The translations under genes were made by a program, and so were the position numbers. This document shows, one piece after another, positions 18,505 through 27,345 of a DNA stretch of 64,000 nt (position 1 is the stretch's first letter; each line of letters begins with the position of its first letter). Where the stretch lies: positions 2,790,001-2,854,000 of the forward strand of contig NZ_CP014579.1 of assembly GCF_001634365.1 (NCBI RefSeq), written 5' to 3'. Below the pieces are notes generated by a model. The model saw only the letters and a list, made by a program, of their open reading frames with translations, did not search any database and was not told where the DNA came from. This DNA is from Paraburkholderia phytofirmans OLGA172. GTDB lineage: Bacteria; Pseudomonadota; Gammaproteobacteria; Burkholderiales; Burkholderiaceae.

Positions 18505-20010
18505 ATGTCCACGACGCAACACGCTTCTGGATCGCCTTTCGCGGTGTCTGTCGATGCAGGTAGCTTCCACGTCACTCGGCCGGGAAGCGCGAACGATGTG
18601 ATCGATCTGCTGGAGAAAACAAATATCCAGATCGTCGATTTGAAATTCACCGACCTCCCCGGCCTCTGGCAGCACTTCTCAATCACACTTCCGGAAATTC
18701 ACCCTGGCCTGTTCGACGCCGGGATCGGCTTCGACGGCTCGTCGATCCGCGGCTTCCAGGAGATTCACGAATCGGACATGCTGCTCAGACCCGATCCGGC
18801 CACCGCCTTTGTCGATCCGGTTTGCGACACGCCCACGCTGTCGATCATCTGCGACGTGGTCGATCCCGTGCTGCAGCAACGCTATTCGCGCGATCCGCGC
18901 TATGTGGCGAACAAGGCGGAGGCCTATCTGCGCCAGAGCGGAATCGCGACGACATGCTATTTTGGGCCCGAACTGGAGTTCTTCATCTTCGACTCCATCC
19001 GCTTCGGCCAGGACCAGCACTGCGGCTTCTACTATGTCGAATCGGCCGAGGGCGACTGGAACACGGGTCGCGACGAGGGCGCGTACGGTGGCGGCAATCT
19101 CGGCTACAAGCAGCATTACAAGGAAGGCTATTTCCCGGTGCCGCCGCACGACACGCTGCAGGAGATCCGCTCGGAAATTGCGCTCACGCTGCAGCAGGCT
19201 GGCGTACAGATTGAAGTGCATCACCATGAGGTCGCGACGGCAGGCCAGAACGAGATCGACATGCGGTTTGCCACGCTCACTCGCATGGCCGACAACGTGA
19301 TGATCTACAAGTATGTTTGCAAGAACGTGGCGCGCCGGCATGGGAAGGTGGCCACCTTCATGCCGAAGCCGCTATTTGCCGACAACGCGAGCGGCATGCA
19401 TTGCCATCAGAGCCTGTGGAAAGATGGGCAGAATCTGTTCTACGACGCTAACGGTTGGGCGCTGACCTCCGACCTGTGCCGCTGGTACATCGGCGGTTTA
19501 TTGCAGCACGCGCCCGCGCTGATGGCTTTTTGCGCGCCGACCACCAATTCGTACAAGCGCCTGGTCCCGGGGTATGAGGCGCCCGTCAATCTGGCCATGT
19601 CGCAGCGCAACCGTTCCGCCGCGGCACGTATTCCAATGTATTCGGATTCGCCGAACGCGCGGCGCGTCGAGTTCCGCTGTCCGGACCCGTCGGCCAACGC
19701 GTACCTTGCTTTTGCGGCAATGCTGATGGCCGGACTCGATGGAATTGAAAACCGGACTGATCCGGGCGAACCGCTCGACCGGAACATCTACGACCTTCCC
19801 CCGGAACAAGCCGCCAACATCCGCCAGGTGCCCGGCTCACTCGATGCGGCCCTCGCAGCGTTAGAAGCCGATACCGCGTTTCTGCGCAAGGGCGATGTTT
19901 TTACCGACGACGTGATCCAGACCTGGATCGCATACAAGCGCGAACGCGAGATCGATACGATTAAACTGCGTCCGCATCCATGGGAGTTTTATTTGTATTT
20001 CGATGTCTGA
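18505..20010 (+). CDS. Glutamine synthetase, GlnA family
   Basis: A 501-residue class I glutamine synthetase, longer at the N-terminus than the usual housekeeping GlnA of about 470 residues. Conserved blocks are present: GFDGSSIRGFQEIHESDM (latch and N-terminal domain), YFGPELEFFIFD (metal-binding Glu), GMHCHQSLWKDG, NSYKRLVPGYEAPVN and NRSAAARIP (ATP and glutamate site). The adenylylation Tyr region reads RNIYDLPPEQA. It makes glutamine from glutamate, ammonia and ATP. The ATG at 18505 has GGGAGGT upstream. It may be a second, specialised glutamine synthetase since no ntrBC genes accompany it; that is inference. Confidence 0.93.
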   Translation: MSTTQHASGSPFAVSVDAGSFHVTRPGSANDVIDLLEKTNIQIVDLKFTDLPGLWQHFSITLPEIHPGLFDAGIGFDGSSIRGFQEIHESDMLLRPDPATAFVDPVCDTPTLSIICDVVDPVLQQRYSRDPRYVANKAEAYLRQSGIATTCYFGPELEFFIFDSIRFGQDQHCGFYYVESAEGDWNTGRDEGAYGGGNLGYKQHYKEGYFPVPPHDTLQEIRSEIALTLQQAGVQIEVHHHEVATAGQNEIDMRFATLTRMADNVMIYKYVCKNVARRHGKVATFMPKPLFADNASGMHCHQSLWKDGQNLFYDANGWALTSDLCRWYIGGLLQHAPALMAFCAPTTNSYKRLVPGYEAPVNLAMSQRNRSAAARIPMYSDSPNARRVEFRCPDPSANAYLAFAAMLMAGLDGIENRTDPGEPLDRNIYDLPPEQAANIRQVPGSLDAALAALEADTAFLRKGDVFTDDVIQTWIAYKREREIDTIKLRPHPWEFYLYFDV

Positions 20011-20099
20011 AATAAGGGCGAACCCGTGGTAATCAGGGCGGCAGATTTCGTATCTTCGCTTTGGACTGACCGGCGATTACTCCCGATAGGAGGCCAGAT

Positions 20100-20609
20100 A
20101 TGCGGCGCATTTATTTTCTATTGCCCAACGTGCAAAGCGGGAAGGCAATCATTGACGAACTGCTGCTGAAGCGGGTCGAGTGGCGGCATATCCACGTGCT
20201 CGCACGTCCGGACGTGCGACTCGAGAAGTTGCCGGAGGCAACGCTTACCCAGCGCAGCGACCTGCTCCCCGCGCTTGCGCGAGGCACTGCGGCGGGCGGT
20301 GTGACGGGCATGCTCGCGGGCCTTGTCGCGATGGCTTTTCCGCCGGCCGGGCTGACGATCGCGGGCGGCGTCGTCGTCCTGATGACGCTGGCGAGCGCGG
20401 GATTCGGCGCGTGGACCGCGACCATGATCGGTGTCGGCATTCCGAGCACGCGTCTGAAGCGCTTCGAAAGCGCGATCGAAAAGGGTGAATTGCTGATGAT
20501 GGTCGACGTCGGGAAGGATCGCGTCGACGAAATCGAAGAACTGGTCAAGGGTCATCATCCGGAAGCGGACATCGAGGGAACAGATCCGACGATTCCAGCG
20601 TTTCCCTGA
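20100..20609 (+). CDS. DUF1269-type protein with glycine-rich membrane hairpin
   Basis: A 169-residue protein. The N-terminal part (RRIYFLLPNVQSGKAIIDEL, RHIHVLARPD) looks like a small alpha/beta domain. Residues about 60-120 are a Gly/Ala-rich hydrophobic hairpin (GVTGMLAGLVAMAFPPAGLT and GGVVVLMTLASAGFGAW). The end has KGELLMMVDVGKDRVDEIEE and HHPEADIEGTDPTIPAFP, typical of this DUF1269-like group. The role is unknown; it is probably inner-membrane-associated. AGGAGG precedes the ATG. Confidence 0.8.
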   Translation: MRRIYFLLPNVQSGKAIIDELLLKRVEWRHIHVLARPDVRLEKLPEATLTQRSDLLPALARGTAAGGVTGMLAGLVAMAFPPAGLTIAGGVVVLMTLASAGFGAWTATMIGVGIPSTRLKRFESAIEKGELLMMVDVGKDRVDEIEELVKGHHPEADIEGTDPTIPAFP

Positions 20610-20649
20610 CGGCAAAGCAGGTTCAAGCCACGGACGTTGGCTCATTCGC

Positions 20650-20823
20650 CTACCCCCGGCGCAAAGCCGGGGGCAGATCATGCCGACGGCAGCTGTCGCC
20701 TTCGATCCGGCGCGACACGATCTCCGTATCGCCGAAGTGCCGCGCGGCATGTGCGATCAGCGAGGACACGGTGAGCGGCACATCCATCATCAGTCCCAGT
20801 AGCGGCGACGTTGTCGTGTCCAT
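20650..20823 (-). pseudogene. N-terminal stub of an AMP-forming acyl-CoA ligase
   Basis: The ATG at 20823 with GGAGA upstream opens a frame reading LLGLMMDVPLTVSSLIAHAA then RHFGDTEIVSRRIEGD, the start of medium/long-chain fatty acyl-CoA ligases. After 43 residues similarity ends and the frame stops 14 codons later. The adenylation domain of some 500 residues is absent. The translation start signals remain, so a short peptide may still be made. Confidence 0.75.
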
Positions 20824-21007
20824 GGTCTCCTCAGCTGTCGTATATTTGCTCCCTACAGTATGAGGATCGGCATGCGGCGCTGACCGCCAAGATCCTTGTC
20901 GATTCGGTTCCCGCTCTTCCAGGTGCGACGCCGTGGTGCATCCGCCTGCCGTACCGCTGAGACGAACTATAGTAGAAAGGATTTTCAGCCAGCAGAGAGG
21001 TTCAAAT

Positions 21008-21466
21008 ATGAAAGCACGGACGTATCGCACCGCAGCTACAGGGATCCTGATCGCCCTATTGCTACCGGTCTCGGCCGCTCAGGCGCAACTCGGAGACCTG
21101 CTCAAGCAGGGCGAGAGTGGCGGATCGTCCGGTGGCCTCGGAAGCCTCGGCGGCATGGGCAGTGCCTTGTCGGGTCAATCATTAACTTCTGGCAGCACCG
21201 GCAACGTCGCGGGGGTGCTGGAGTTCTGCATCAAGAACAACTATCTCAGCGGGAACAGCGCGTCTTCGGTCAAGGACTCGCTCATGAGCAAGCTCCCGGG
21301 CGGTTCCAGTTCCGCCTCGTCCGACAGTGGCTATACCGACGGCGCCAAGGGTATCCTGAGCGGCAGCAACGGCAAACAGTTGGACCTGAGCGGCGGCGGC
21401 CTGAAGGAACAGGCCACGAAGCAGATCTGCGACAAGATTCTCTCCCAGGGGAAATCCATGCTGTGA
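21008..21466 (+). CDS. DUF2501 domain-containing secreted protein
   Basis: A 152-residue protein with a signal peptide ending at AAQAQ. The mature part begins LGDLLKQGE, has a Gly/Ser-rich stretch (GGLGSLGGMGSALSGQ), then the conserved block NVAGVLEFCIKNNYLS and QICDKILSQGKSML, with two Cys residues that could form a disulfide. This matches DUF2501 (YjjA-like) proteins of the periplasm. Function is unknown. It is a single gene, with AGAGAGG before the ATG. Confidence 0.88.
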   Translation: MKARTYRTAATGILIALLLPVSAAQAQLGDLLKQGESGGSSGGLGSLGGMGSALSGQSLTSGSTGNVAGVLEFCIKNNYLSGNSASSVKDSLMSKLPGGSSSASSDSGYTDGAKGILSGSNGKQLDLSGGGLKEQATKQICDKILSQGKSML

Positions 21467-21505
21467 GCGGGCATGGAGAAACGCGTTAGTGGGCAGACCG
21501 CTACC

Positions 21506-23005
21506 TCAAGGTCCTGGCGCTCTGCCGGTGCGGTCGTTGTCGTCTTCACGCCCCGGCGCGTGCATGGCCTCCGTTCTGGTTTTTTCGTCGAGGCGGAGCA
21601 ACGCGGGAGAAAGGAAGCAGCCCATGACCGCGGACAGGATAATAAAAATCGAGGCCGCATCGACCAGCAGTCCGAAGCGCATGAAAACAAAGAAGCAGCA
21701 AAGAAGATTCAGCAGATGCAGGCATATACCCAGTGCGGTGACACCCTTGGGGAGGGTTCTGATGAATAACGCGAACCGCGAATGGGGGCGAGGCACATAC
21801 CAGATGATCAGCAACCCGAACGTCATGATGAAGGCGCATTCCACCCATTTCAGCCAGGTGGGGCGGCGCAGAAAGCGTCCCTCGAAAATCGTCTCGATCA
21901 CCTGCGCCTGAATTTCGATACCCGGCACCAGCTCCCCCAACGCCGTCGTGCGCATGTCAGTCAAGCCGGCACCGGTCAGTCCGACCAGCACCAATTTGTC
22001 CCGGATCCGTTCCGGATCGACAGTTCCCTGCAGGATGTCGCGTGCCGACACGTAGCGGCTCAGCGTCGACCGAATGGATGCGAAATGCAACCAGATGTCC
22101 CCCTCGGGCTGCGTGGGCACCAGCACATCAGCGACACCCACCGCTTGCACGCCGGATGTGTCGGCAAAGACGTCGATCGCCGATGAACCCGTGGCGAGGC
22201 GGAGCATTTCAATCGGCAGACTGGGGACCAGTTTCTCCCTCAATCCCATGATGAGGGGAATATGCCGGACTACGCCTTGTTCGAGCGCCACGCTCAGCAT
22301 CGCCTGCCCGTGGGCCGCCGCTTGCAATTCCGGCAGGCTGGCGAGCACAAAGTCGAACCGTTGCACGTGGTCCAGTGGGTCGATGCCATGAACGAGGATC
22401 GGAGCGCTTCGCAGATCGGTGCTGGTGGCGAAGGCGGCATGATCGAGCGCCGCGGCACCCAGTATGGTCGGCGCCGCGCGCAACGATCTGGCAAGAATGG
22501 CTTCGTGACTCGGAAGAGCCCGCAAGCCGGCGGCGAGAGCCGCAGCCGTTTTCGGCAGATTGCCGGCCACCTTGTCGGGAGAGGTCTGATCCGGCTCCGG
22601 CATGTAAATGTCGAGACCGATAGCCAGCGGTTTCAGTGCCGCAATGGCGTCGATCAGGCTCGCGAGCCGATTTCGCGGCCATGGCCATTGACCGACGGTT
22701 GCGAGCGTCTCCTCATCAATCTCGACAATGGTCACGGGCTGAGCAGTCGGAATCCGGGGGAAGTGACGTTGATACTGATCGAATAGAATTTGCCGGGCTG
22801 TTTTAAAGGAGTCGGGAAGCGCCTCGTTGAGCGTGTCCACGAAAGCCGGACGTGCTATGACACTCGGCCATTCGCTGCACAGGTTGAGCAGGCTCAGGCC
22901 GAACAACACCACCAATGCCACCGGACGCCCCCGGGCCGCCTTCAGCAGACTCCTGATCTGGGCAAGCGACGGGTCGAAATAGCGTTTCATCGGCGGAAAG
23001 GCCAT
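21506..23005 (-). CDS. CHASE2 sensor protein without an output domain
   Basis: A 499-residue membrane protein. One transmembrane helix near residues 28-48 is followed by a periplasmic CHASE2 domain (VTIVEIDEETLATVGQWPWP, RNRLASLIDAIAALKPLAIG, DKLVLVGLTGAGLTD, TTALGELVPGIEIQAQVIE), then three helices up to about residue 470. CHASE2 receptors normally continue into a cyclase, kinase or diguanylate cyclase. Here only about 30 charged residues follow, ending GRAPGP. It is the third gene of a FecR-OmpA-CHASE2 operon, so it may signal or assemble with those periplasmic proteins rather than by an enzyme. A truncated cyclase gene is the alternative. Confidence 0.85.
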   Translation of the reverse strand: MAFPPMKRYFDPSLAQIRSLLKAARGRPVALVVLFGLSLLNLCSEWPSVIARPAFVDTLNEALPDSFKTARQILFDQYQRHFPRIPTAQPVTIVEIDEETLATVGQWPWPRNRLASLIDAIAALKPLAIGLDIYMPEPDQTSPDKVAGNLPKTAAALAAGLRALPSHEAILARSLRAAPTILGAAALDHAAFATSTDLRSAPILVHGIDPLDHVQRFDFVLASLPELQAAAHGQAMLSVALEQGVVRHIPLIMGLREKLVPSLPIEMLRLATGSSAIDVFADTSGVQAVGVADVLVPTQPEGDIWLHFASIRSTLSRYVSARDILQGTVDPERIRDKLVLVGLTGAGLTDMRTTALGELVPGIEIQAQVIETIFEGRFLRRPTWLKWVECAFIMTFGLLIIWYVPRPHSRFALFIRTLPKGVTALGICLHLLNLLCCFFVFMRFGLLVDAASIFIILSAVMGCFLSPALLRLDEKTRTEAMHAPGREDDNDRTGRAPGP

Positions 23006-23028
23006 TCAGCGCCGATGACTGGCGCGGA

Positions 23029-23643
23029 TCATTGGATTGTGATGACTGCGCGCCGGTTCATGCGATTGGGAATGCCCTCTGCCGTGGGCACCAGTGGTTC
23101 GCGCTTGCCCCGGGCAGCGGTCTCTATTTGTTGGGCAGGAATACCTTGCTTGATCAGGAACGCTGCAACAGTCTGCGCCCGCTGCATGGACAGCCGGTCA
23201 TTGAATTCCTGAGTGCCCGCCAGATCGGTGTGACCGACCACCACGAGCTGCGGCGCGGGCCAGGTCGCCAGGACGGCCTTCAGCTTTTTAACCGTGGCGG
23301 ATGACTCCGGAGCCAATTCGGTGGCGGAATCAAAGAGAAAAAAGATCGTAAATGTCATGGGCCGAGGCGGCCGGGCCGCGAGCAGCTCGCCATATCGCGC
23401 CTGCACACTGGATTGGCTATCCATCGTTTTTTCGATGGCGCCGCCCTTGGTGACGTCGACCCCTGCGTAAGCCTTGTCGATTGTCTGCTCTCCGGCGGCG
23501 CTGTGGACAATGACCGTTCCGACTTTGCCATCAGGATCGGGCAATAGAATAATTTTGTCCGGCGTGCTGCACGCGGCCAGAAAAGCCAGCATGACGAATG
23601 CCGCTGCAGATGCCAGCCCGTGACGTCGAATTGCAGCCTTCAA
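23029..23643 (-). CDS. OmpA-family lipoprotein
   Basis: A 204-residue lipoprotein with lipobox LAAC at about residues 22-25, so it is anchored in a membrane facing the periplasm. Residues 90-204 form the OmpA peptidoglycan-binding domain (TIFFLFDSATELAPES, LVVVGHTDLAGTQEFNDRLS, RAQTVAAFLIKQGIPAQQIE). The start appears to be TTG at 23643, overlapping the FecR stop (TTGA) with GGGAGGG upstream; the next in-frame ATG would leave almost no signal peptide. It is translationally coupled to FecR and lies 23 bases before the CHASE2 gene. Confidence 0.88.
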   Translation of the reverse strand: MKAAIRRHGLASAAAFVMLAFLAACSTPDKIILLPDPDGKVGTVIVHSAAGEQTIDKAYAGVDVTKGGAIEKTMDSQSSVQARYGELLAARPPRPMTFTIFFLFDSATELAPESSATVKKLKAVLATWPAPQLVVVGHTDLAGTQEFNDRLSMQRAQTVAAFLIKQGIPAQQIETAARGKREPLVPTAEGIPNRMNRRAVITIQ

Positions 23644-24107
23644 CGTGCACCCTCCCCTTTGTCGCCGACTTCGATGATGAATTCAGTGCCGCGCACACCC
23701 AGCGTAGTAGTCGGCGTACTGAAGCGGACGGCATCCGGATTCGCCTTCGCCAACTTGCCGGAAATCACTGCCAGGGAACCGCGTTTGACGGAGGCGTCGA
23801 GCACCCCTTCATGGGTCGTGGTATTGAACGCGAATTTGTTGAGCTCGAGGATGGTATTGGCGCCGGCCGAGAGTTGGGTGGTGTCACGCAGCGTGATACC
23901 GACCGAGGATTCCGGGCCTGTCACGATGCGATCGCTGCCGAAAACCTCGCTGCCGATGGCCGCACCCGAACTTGCTCCAGCCCGCTCGATCTGCACCGTG
24001 CCCTTAAGGGTCTTGACGACGCCGGCAGCATCGGCGGCCAGTGCATCGGCGACAGCCACGCACCCGCAGGCAAGAATCAAGGCATATTTGATGGCTCGAA
24101 GACGCAT
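23640..24107 (-). CDS. FecR domain-containing exported protein
   Basis: A 155-residue protein with a signal peptide (LILACGCVAVADALA) and a FecR-type domain: GVVKTLKGTVQIERAG, GSEVFGSDRIVTGPESSVGI, TQLSAGANTILELNKF and TPTTTLGVRGTEFIIEVGD. It lacks the N-terminal anti-sigma helix bundle and transmembrane helix of true FecR regulators, so it is a free periplasmic FecR domain. ATG 24107 is chosen because the longer frame has no ribosome site. It is first in the FecR-OmpA-CHASE2 operon. Confidence 0.87.
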   Translation of the reverse strand: MRLRAIKYALILACGCVAVADALAADAAGVVKTLKGTVQIERAGASSGAAIGSEVFGSDRIVTGPESSVGITLRDTTQLSAGANTILELNKFAFNTTTHEGVLDASVKRGSLAVISGKLAKANPDAVRFSTPTTTLGVRGTEFIIEVGDKGEGAR

Positions 24108-24436
24108 CGGTGGCACCTGATTGCATAAAGCTGCTTTCCGCGGGGCAGCGCGGCTCCCCGATGTCGACGTGGCGTCGTGAGCGATCATTCCTCAACTGCT
24201 CTTAGCGCTGAGGCTTGTGAAGGGGGGCAGAAATACTGCTATTGGAAGTCTGGCGGAGACGTGTCAGCTGTATCGAACAGAATATGGCCCCGCTCCCTAT
24301 GACTCTGTGCGCTTCCGCGCATATTCCGCCAGACGCTTCTTTGGCAGCCTGCTTACGGTTATGTCTGAAACCTGCGAGTGACCGTCCGACGACGCGCCAA
24401 CCGCGATCGGCGCGTCGAGATAGATCAGGCGCTTGA
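24108..24436. other. Gene-free segment upstream of FecR operon
   Basis: About 330 bases that must include the FecR operon promoter. A 64-codon plus-strand frame (24242-24436) has no recognised features and abuts the methyltransferase fragment, so it is probably part of the same rearranged stretch. Confidence 0.4.
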
Positions 24437-24937
24437 TTGTCGTTCAGGTCATCTGTCGTGCTTTGCCAGCAAGGGCTGCAATTCTTCCCTGACCGATCCA
24501 GCGCACTGCGTGAAATGAGATGTGTCCTGAAACCTGGCGGACGGGTAGTGATTGCGGTGTGGGCAGCGATTGAGCGCAATCCGTTGTTTGTCGCGATCCA
24601 TACTGCGCTGAGCGCAACGACGACGTCCGAGTTGTCTGACCTGATTACGGCACCGTTCAGTTGGCATAACACCGCCGAGCTGCAAACGGCCGCCGAGGAG
24701 GCAGGCTTCCACGACGTTCGGATTCTGACTCGCAGCCTTCTCATGGTCTTCGAACAAGGGGTGGAACACGCCATGCGCTCCTTCAGTGCCACCCCTGCTT
24801 CTCCCGGCGTGGCCGCGCTTTCACAGTCCGTGGAGGACGCCCTCTTCGACCGTTTAAGAAGCGAATTGGCGCCCCTCATAGGGGATGGAAAGGTGATCTG
24901 CGAGATGGTGTCCAACATCATTGTGGCCCATGCGTGA
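24437..24937 (+). pseudogene. C-terminal part of a SAM-dependent methyltransferase
   Basis: The frame reads SVVLCQQGLQFFPDRSSALR then EMRCVLKPGGRVVIAVW, which are motifs II-III of a class I methyltransferase, and continues to a natural-looking end (VICEMVSNIIVAHA). The SAM-binding GxGxG motif and the whole N-terminal half are missing, and no good start codon or ribosome site exists. It is most likely a truncated, inactive gene next to the GST/monooxygenase group. Confidence 0.75.
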
Positions 24938-24979
24938 AGTGCGACGCGCGAGATAACAAACGTCGCCCCCCTCCGTCAA

Positions 24980-25726
24980 TCACTCGTGCCGCATCCACCA
25001 CCGTTCCCAAATACGGTTGTGATAAGCGACGAGCCGCTTTTCTCGCGCGATGTAAGCACGGATTGGGCTTTCAAAGGGATGAACGAGAACGCTATGTACC
25101 CATGCAAAACCGGTCGCGTCGAGCGTACTCGGCACATCGCCGAGCAGATAGATCCTGTCGTCTAACAGTTCAGCCACCGCACGCCACCCTAGCAACCCAA
25201 TATGAACGATTTCATCGTACGTATGGCGTCCGATGCCTTGTTCCCACGCCTGCCGCACCATTCGTCTGCGTGCCAAAGCCAATGCAATTGGCGCGATTAA
25301 CGGGACTACGTGCCTAGGAATGTCCGGCTTGCATCGCTGTGCGTAATCGATCAACAGTGGACGGTAGATAGCCATATTGCTGTCGACGCCCCAGCGCAAA
25401 TAAAGGAGCACAAAATATAGATCGCTCTCGAAGAGTGCCCTGAAAGCCACCGACTGCGCATTTTCGAGCGCACTGAGATGGCCGTCGTTCAGTGCTTCCG
25501 GATGGCGGCGCTGTAACTCCTCGATGATGAAAGAAGAGTCCGCAATCAGTTGCCCATCGATAGAAACGACGGGCAGCTTCCGCTTGGGCATCTTTGCGTA
25601 GTTGCCAGTTCGGGTCTCATAGGGCAGGCCGGACATGCGCAGCCACGTTTCGAGCTTGACGACGAAGGGACTGATATCGGGTGACTCGACGTTATTGGAG
25701 CCGTATCCGTACTTGTACACGATCAT
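24980..25726 (-). CDS. Glutathione S-transferase family protein, Fax/metaxin-like
   Basis: A 248-residue protein. The N-terminal thioredoxin-like domain has SPDISPFVVKLETWLRMSGL, KMPKRKLPVVSIDGQLIADS and the cis-Pro before VVSIDG, as in failed-axon-connection and metaxin-like GSTs. The C-terminal domain is helical with LLGDVPSTLDATGFAWV. A catalytic Cys or Ser is not clear. ATG 25726 with GGGAG upstream is preferred to an upstream in-frame TTG. It lies after an FAD monooxygenase on the same strand, so the two probably act together, perhaps on an electrophilic product; this is inference. Confidence 0.8.
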   Translation of the reverse strand: MIVYKYGYGSNNVESPDISPFVVKLETWLRMSGLPYETRTGNYAKMPKRKLPVVSIDGQLIADSSFIIEELQRRHPEALNDGHLSALENAQSVAFRALFESDLYFVLLYLRWGVDSNMAIYRPLLIDYAQRCKPDIPRHVVPLIAPIALALARRRMVRQAWEQGIGRHTYDEIVHIGLLGWRAVAELLDDRIYLLGDVPSTLDATGFAWVHSVLVHPFESPIRAYIAREKRLVAYHNRIWERWWMRHE

Positions 25727-25797
25727 TGCCACTCCCTTCTGCAACAGGTACCCACGTGCGGAGTCGGTTTCTATCGACAATTGCCATGACATCCCGA

Positions 25798-27105
25798 TCA
25801 AACGGGTGCGTCACGTTGCGCACTGCGCGAGGCCGGCCGGCTCAGACTGATCCAGATTAGGCGCAGCAACGCCTGCGGCGAGAAGAACTGCGCGGGCCCA
25901 ATCAAGCGCGCGGCAAAATTATGCAGATGTCGCGACGCCCAATCGTCTTTCGCCGCAGCCGCAAATGCGAGTCGTTCGAGCACGTTGAATTTGCGGCGCC
26001 GCGCGAAGTCGTAAATGAAGAACCGATGGCCTTGCAGTTTCCGTGACACGTTTCTGGCGTAGCTATTTAGCGCACCCGACACAGCCCCATCTCCCCGCAA
26101 AGCTGGCGCAAGCGCATCGACCAGCCATTCAGCGGTCTGAAACGCGAAACCGCAGCCGACGCCCGGCACGAAGTCGATGCTCATCAGAGCGTCGCCTGCG
26201 AATGCAATATTGCGCACCACGGGTCGCCGCCATAAATTCGGGTAGTCTTTGACCATCAGAACCTGTCCTGTCGGTGTCGCCGTCGATAAATCCGGTGCGT
26301 CGGGAAAACCGGCCATGGCTCGTATAAGCGACTCACGTGGCGACGCATGGAACTGGTCAAACACATCCTTTGTGGACAGGTACGTCACCACGGTTATGCC
26401 GTCATCGTTCGGAAAGATATAACCGATCTCCGAGCCGCGCATCCACATCTGCGAACAGGTTCCGCGCACGAGCGGAACCCCGCGATAGCTAGCGAGCGCA
26501 CCGAACCGCGTGTTTGTGGATGAAACGGGTTTGACTCCTGCAAGCGTTGCAAGCGGAGAATTTCTGCCGTCAGCGCCGACGGCGAGGCGCGTTAGAAGAA
26601 CGCCCGAATGCGCGCCCGCCAATTCGACACCCGTCACGTCTTGTTGCTCGACAAGCCGTTGCACATGACAGCCCAAGAAGCTCGTGACACCGGGGGTTTG
26701 TATGGCGAGCCGCCGAAGAATCGGGTCGAGCGTGCGACGCTGAACGTTGTATCCGAACACCTCGTCACCATTTTCATCGACTGGAGAAACGTTGCCGATC
26801 CAGCCGTAGCGAGTCCAGATATCGATGCCGTTACGTATGGCTCCCACGTCCTCGATCAACCGGTCGAGACCGATACGCCGCATCGTCGGCGTGGCACTGG
26901 GCTGAATGAAATGAGTACATAGCTGCTTGAATGCCTCCGTGTTCGCATGATGCTCCACCAGGGCTACACGCAAACCTTCGAGCGCGAATAGCCGCGCTGC
27001 AGTACAACCCGCGATACCCGCACCCACGATCACGACGTCAAACAGGTTGTCGAGACATTTATCGCGTAAGGGTGTCTCACTGTTTAAGAGTATGGAGTTG
27101 TTCAC
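25798..27105 (-). CDS. FAD-dependent monooxygenase/oxidoreductase
   Basis: About 435 residues from a GTG at 27105 preceded by GGGAGG. The FAD motif is DVVIVGAGIAGCTAARLFAL (GxGxxG), the GD motif is VRNIAFAGDALMSIDFVPGV with GCGFAFQTAEWLVDAL after it, and the middle DG motif is AVGADGRNSPLA. This is the class A flavoprotein monooxygenase/geranylgeranyl-reductase-like superfamily. The C-terminal 60 residues (LHNFAARLIGPAQFF) may contact membrane. It is divergent from a PLP dehydratase and upstream of the GST gene. The substrate is unknown. Confidence 0.85.
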   Translation of the reverse strand: MNNSILLNSETPLRDKCLDNLFDVVIVGAGIAGCTAARLFALEGLRVALVEHHANTEAFKQLCTHFIQPSATPTMRRIGLDRLIEDVGAIRNGIDIWTRYGWIGNVSPVDENGDEVFGYNVQRRTLDPILRRLAIQTPGVTSFLGCHVQRLVEQQDVTGVELAGAHSGVLLTRLAVGADGRNSPLATLAGVKPVSSTNTRFGALASYRGVPLVRGTCSQMWMRGSEIGYIFPNDDGITVVTYLSTKDVFDQFHASPRESLIRAMAGFPDAPDLSTATPTGQVLMVKDYPNLWRRPVVRNIAFAGDALMSIDFVPGVGCGFAFQTAEWLVDALAPALRGDGAVSGALNSYARNVSRKLQGHRFFIYDFARRRKFNVLERLAFAAAAKDDWASRHLHNFAARLIGPAQFFSPQALLRLIWISLSRPASRSAQRDAPV

Positions 27106-27345
27106 CCATTCCTCCCGCCAAAATCCCGCGAGCACTGCCGTGCCAACGTCACTGAGTATAGGTGACGATATGTCCGCGCGGACGCATGGTCTTCGCCGTC
27201 GATGCCCGAGGGTCTTTCCCGTGCCCCACGTCCACCGCACGGATGGCATCTTCCAGCTTCAGTTCGTCCGACAGGTCGGGAAACATGAAGCTATTCTGGT
27301 GGTTCCGTTGCCCATCCCTTCAACGTACGCAAGCGCGAGGACATC

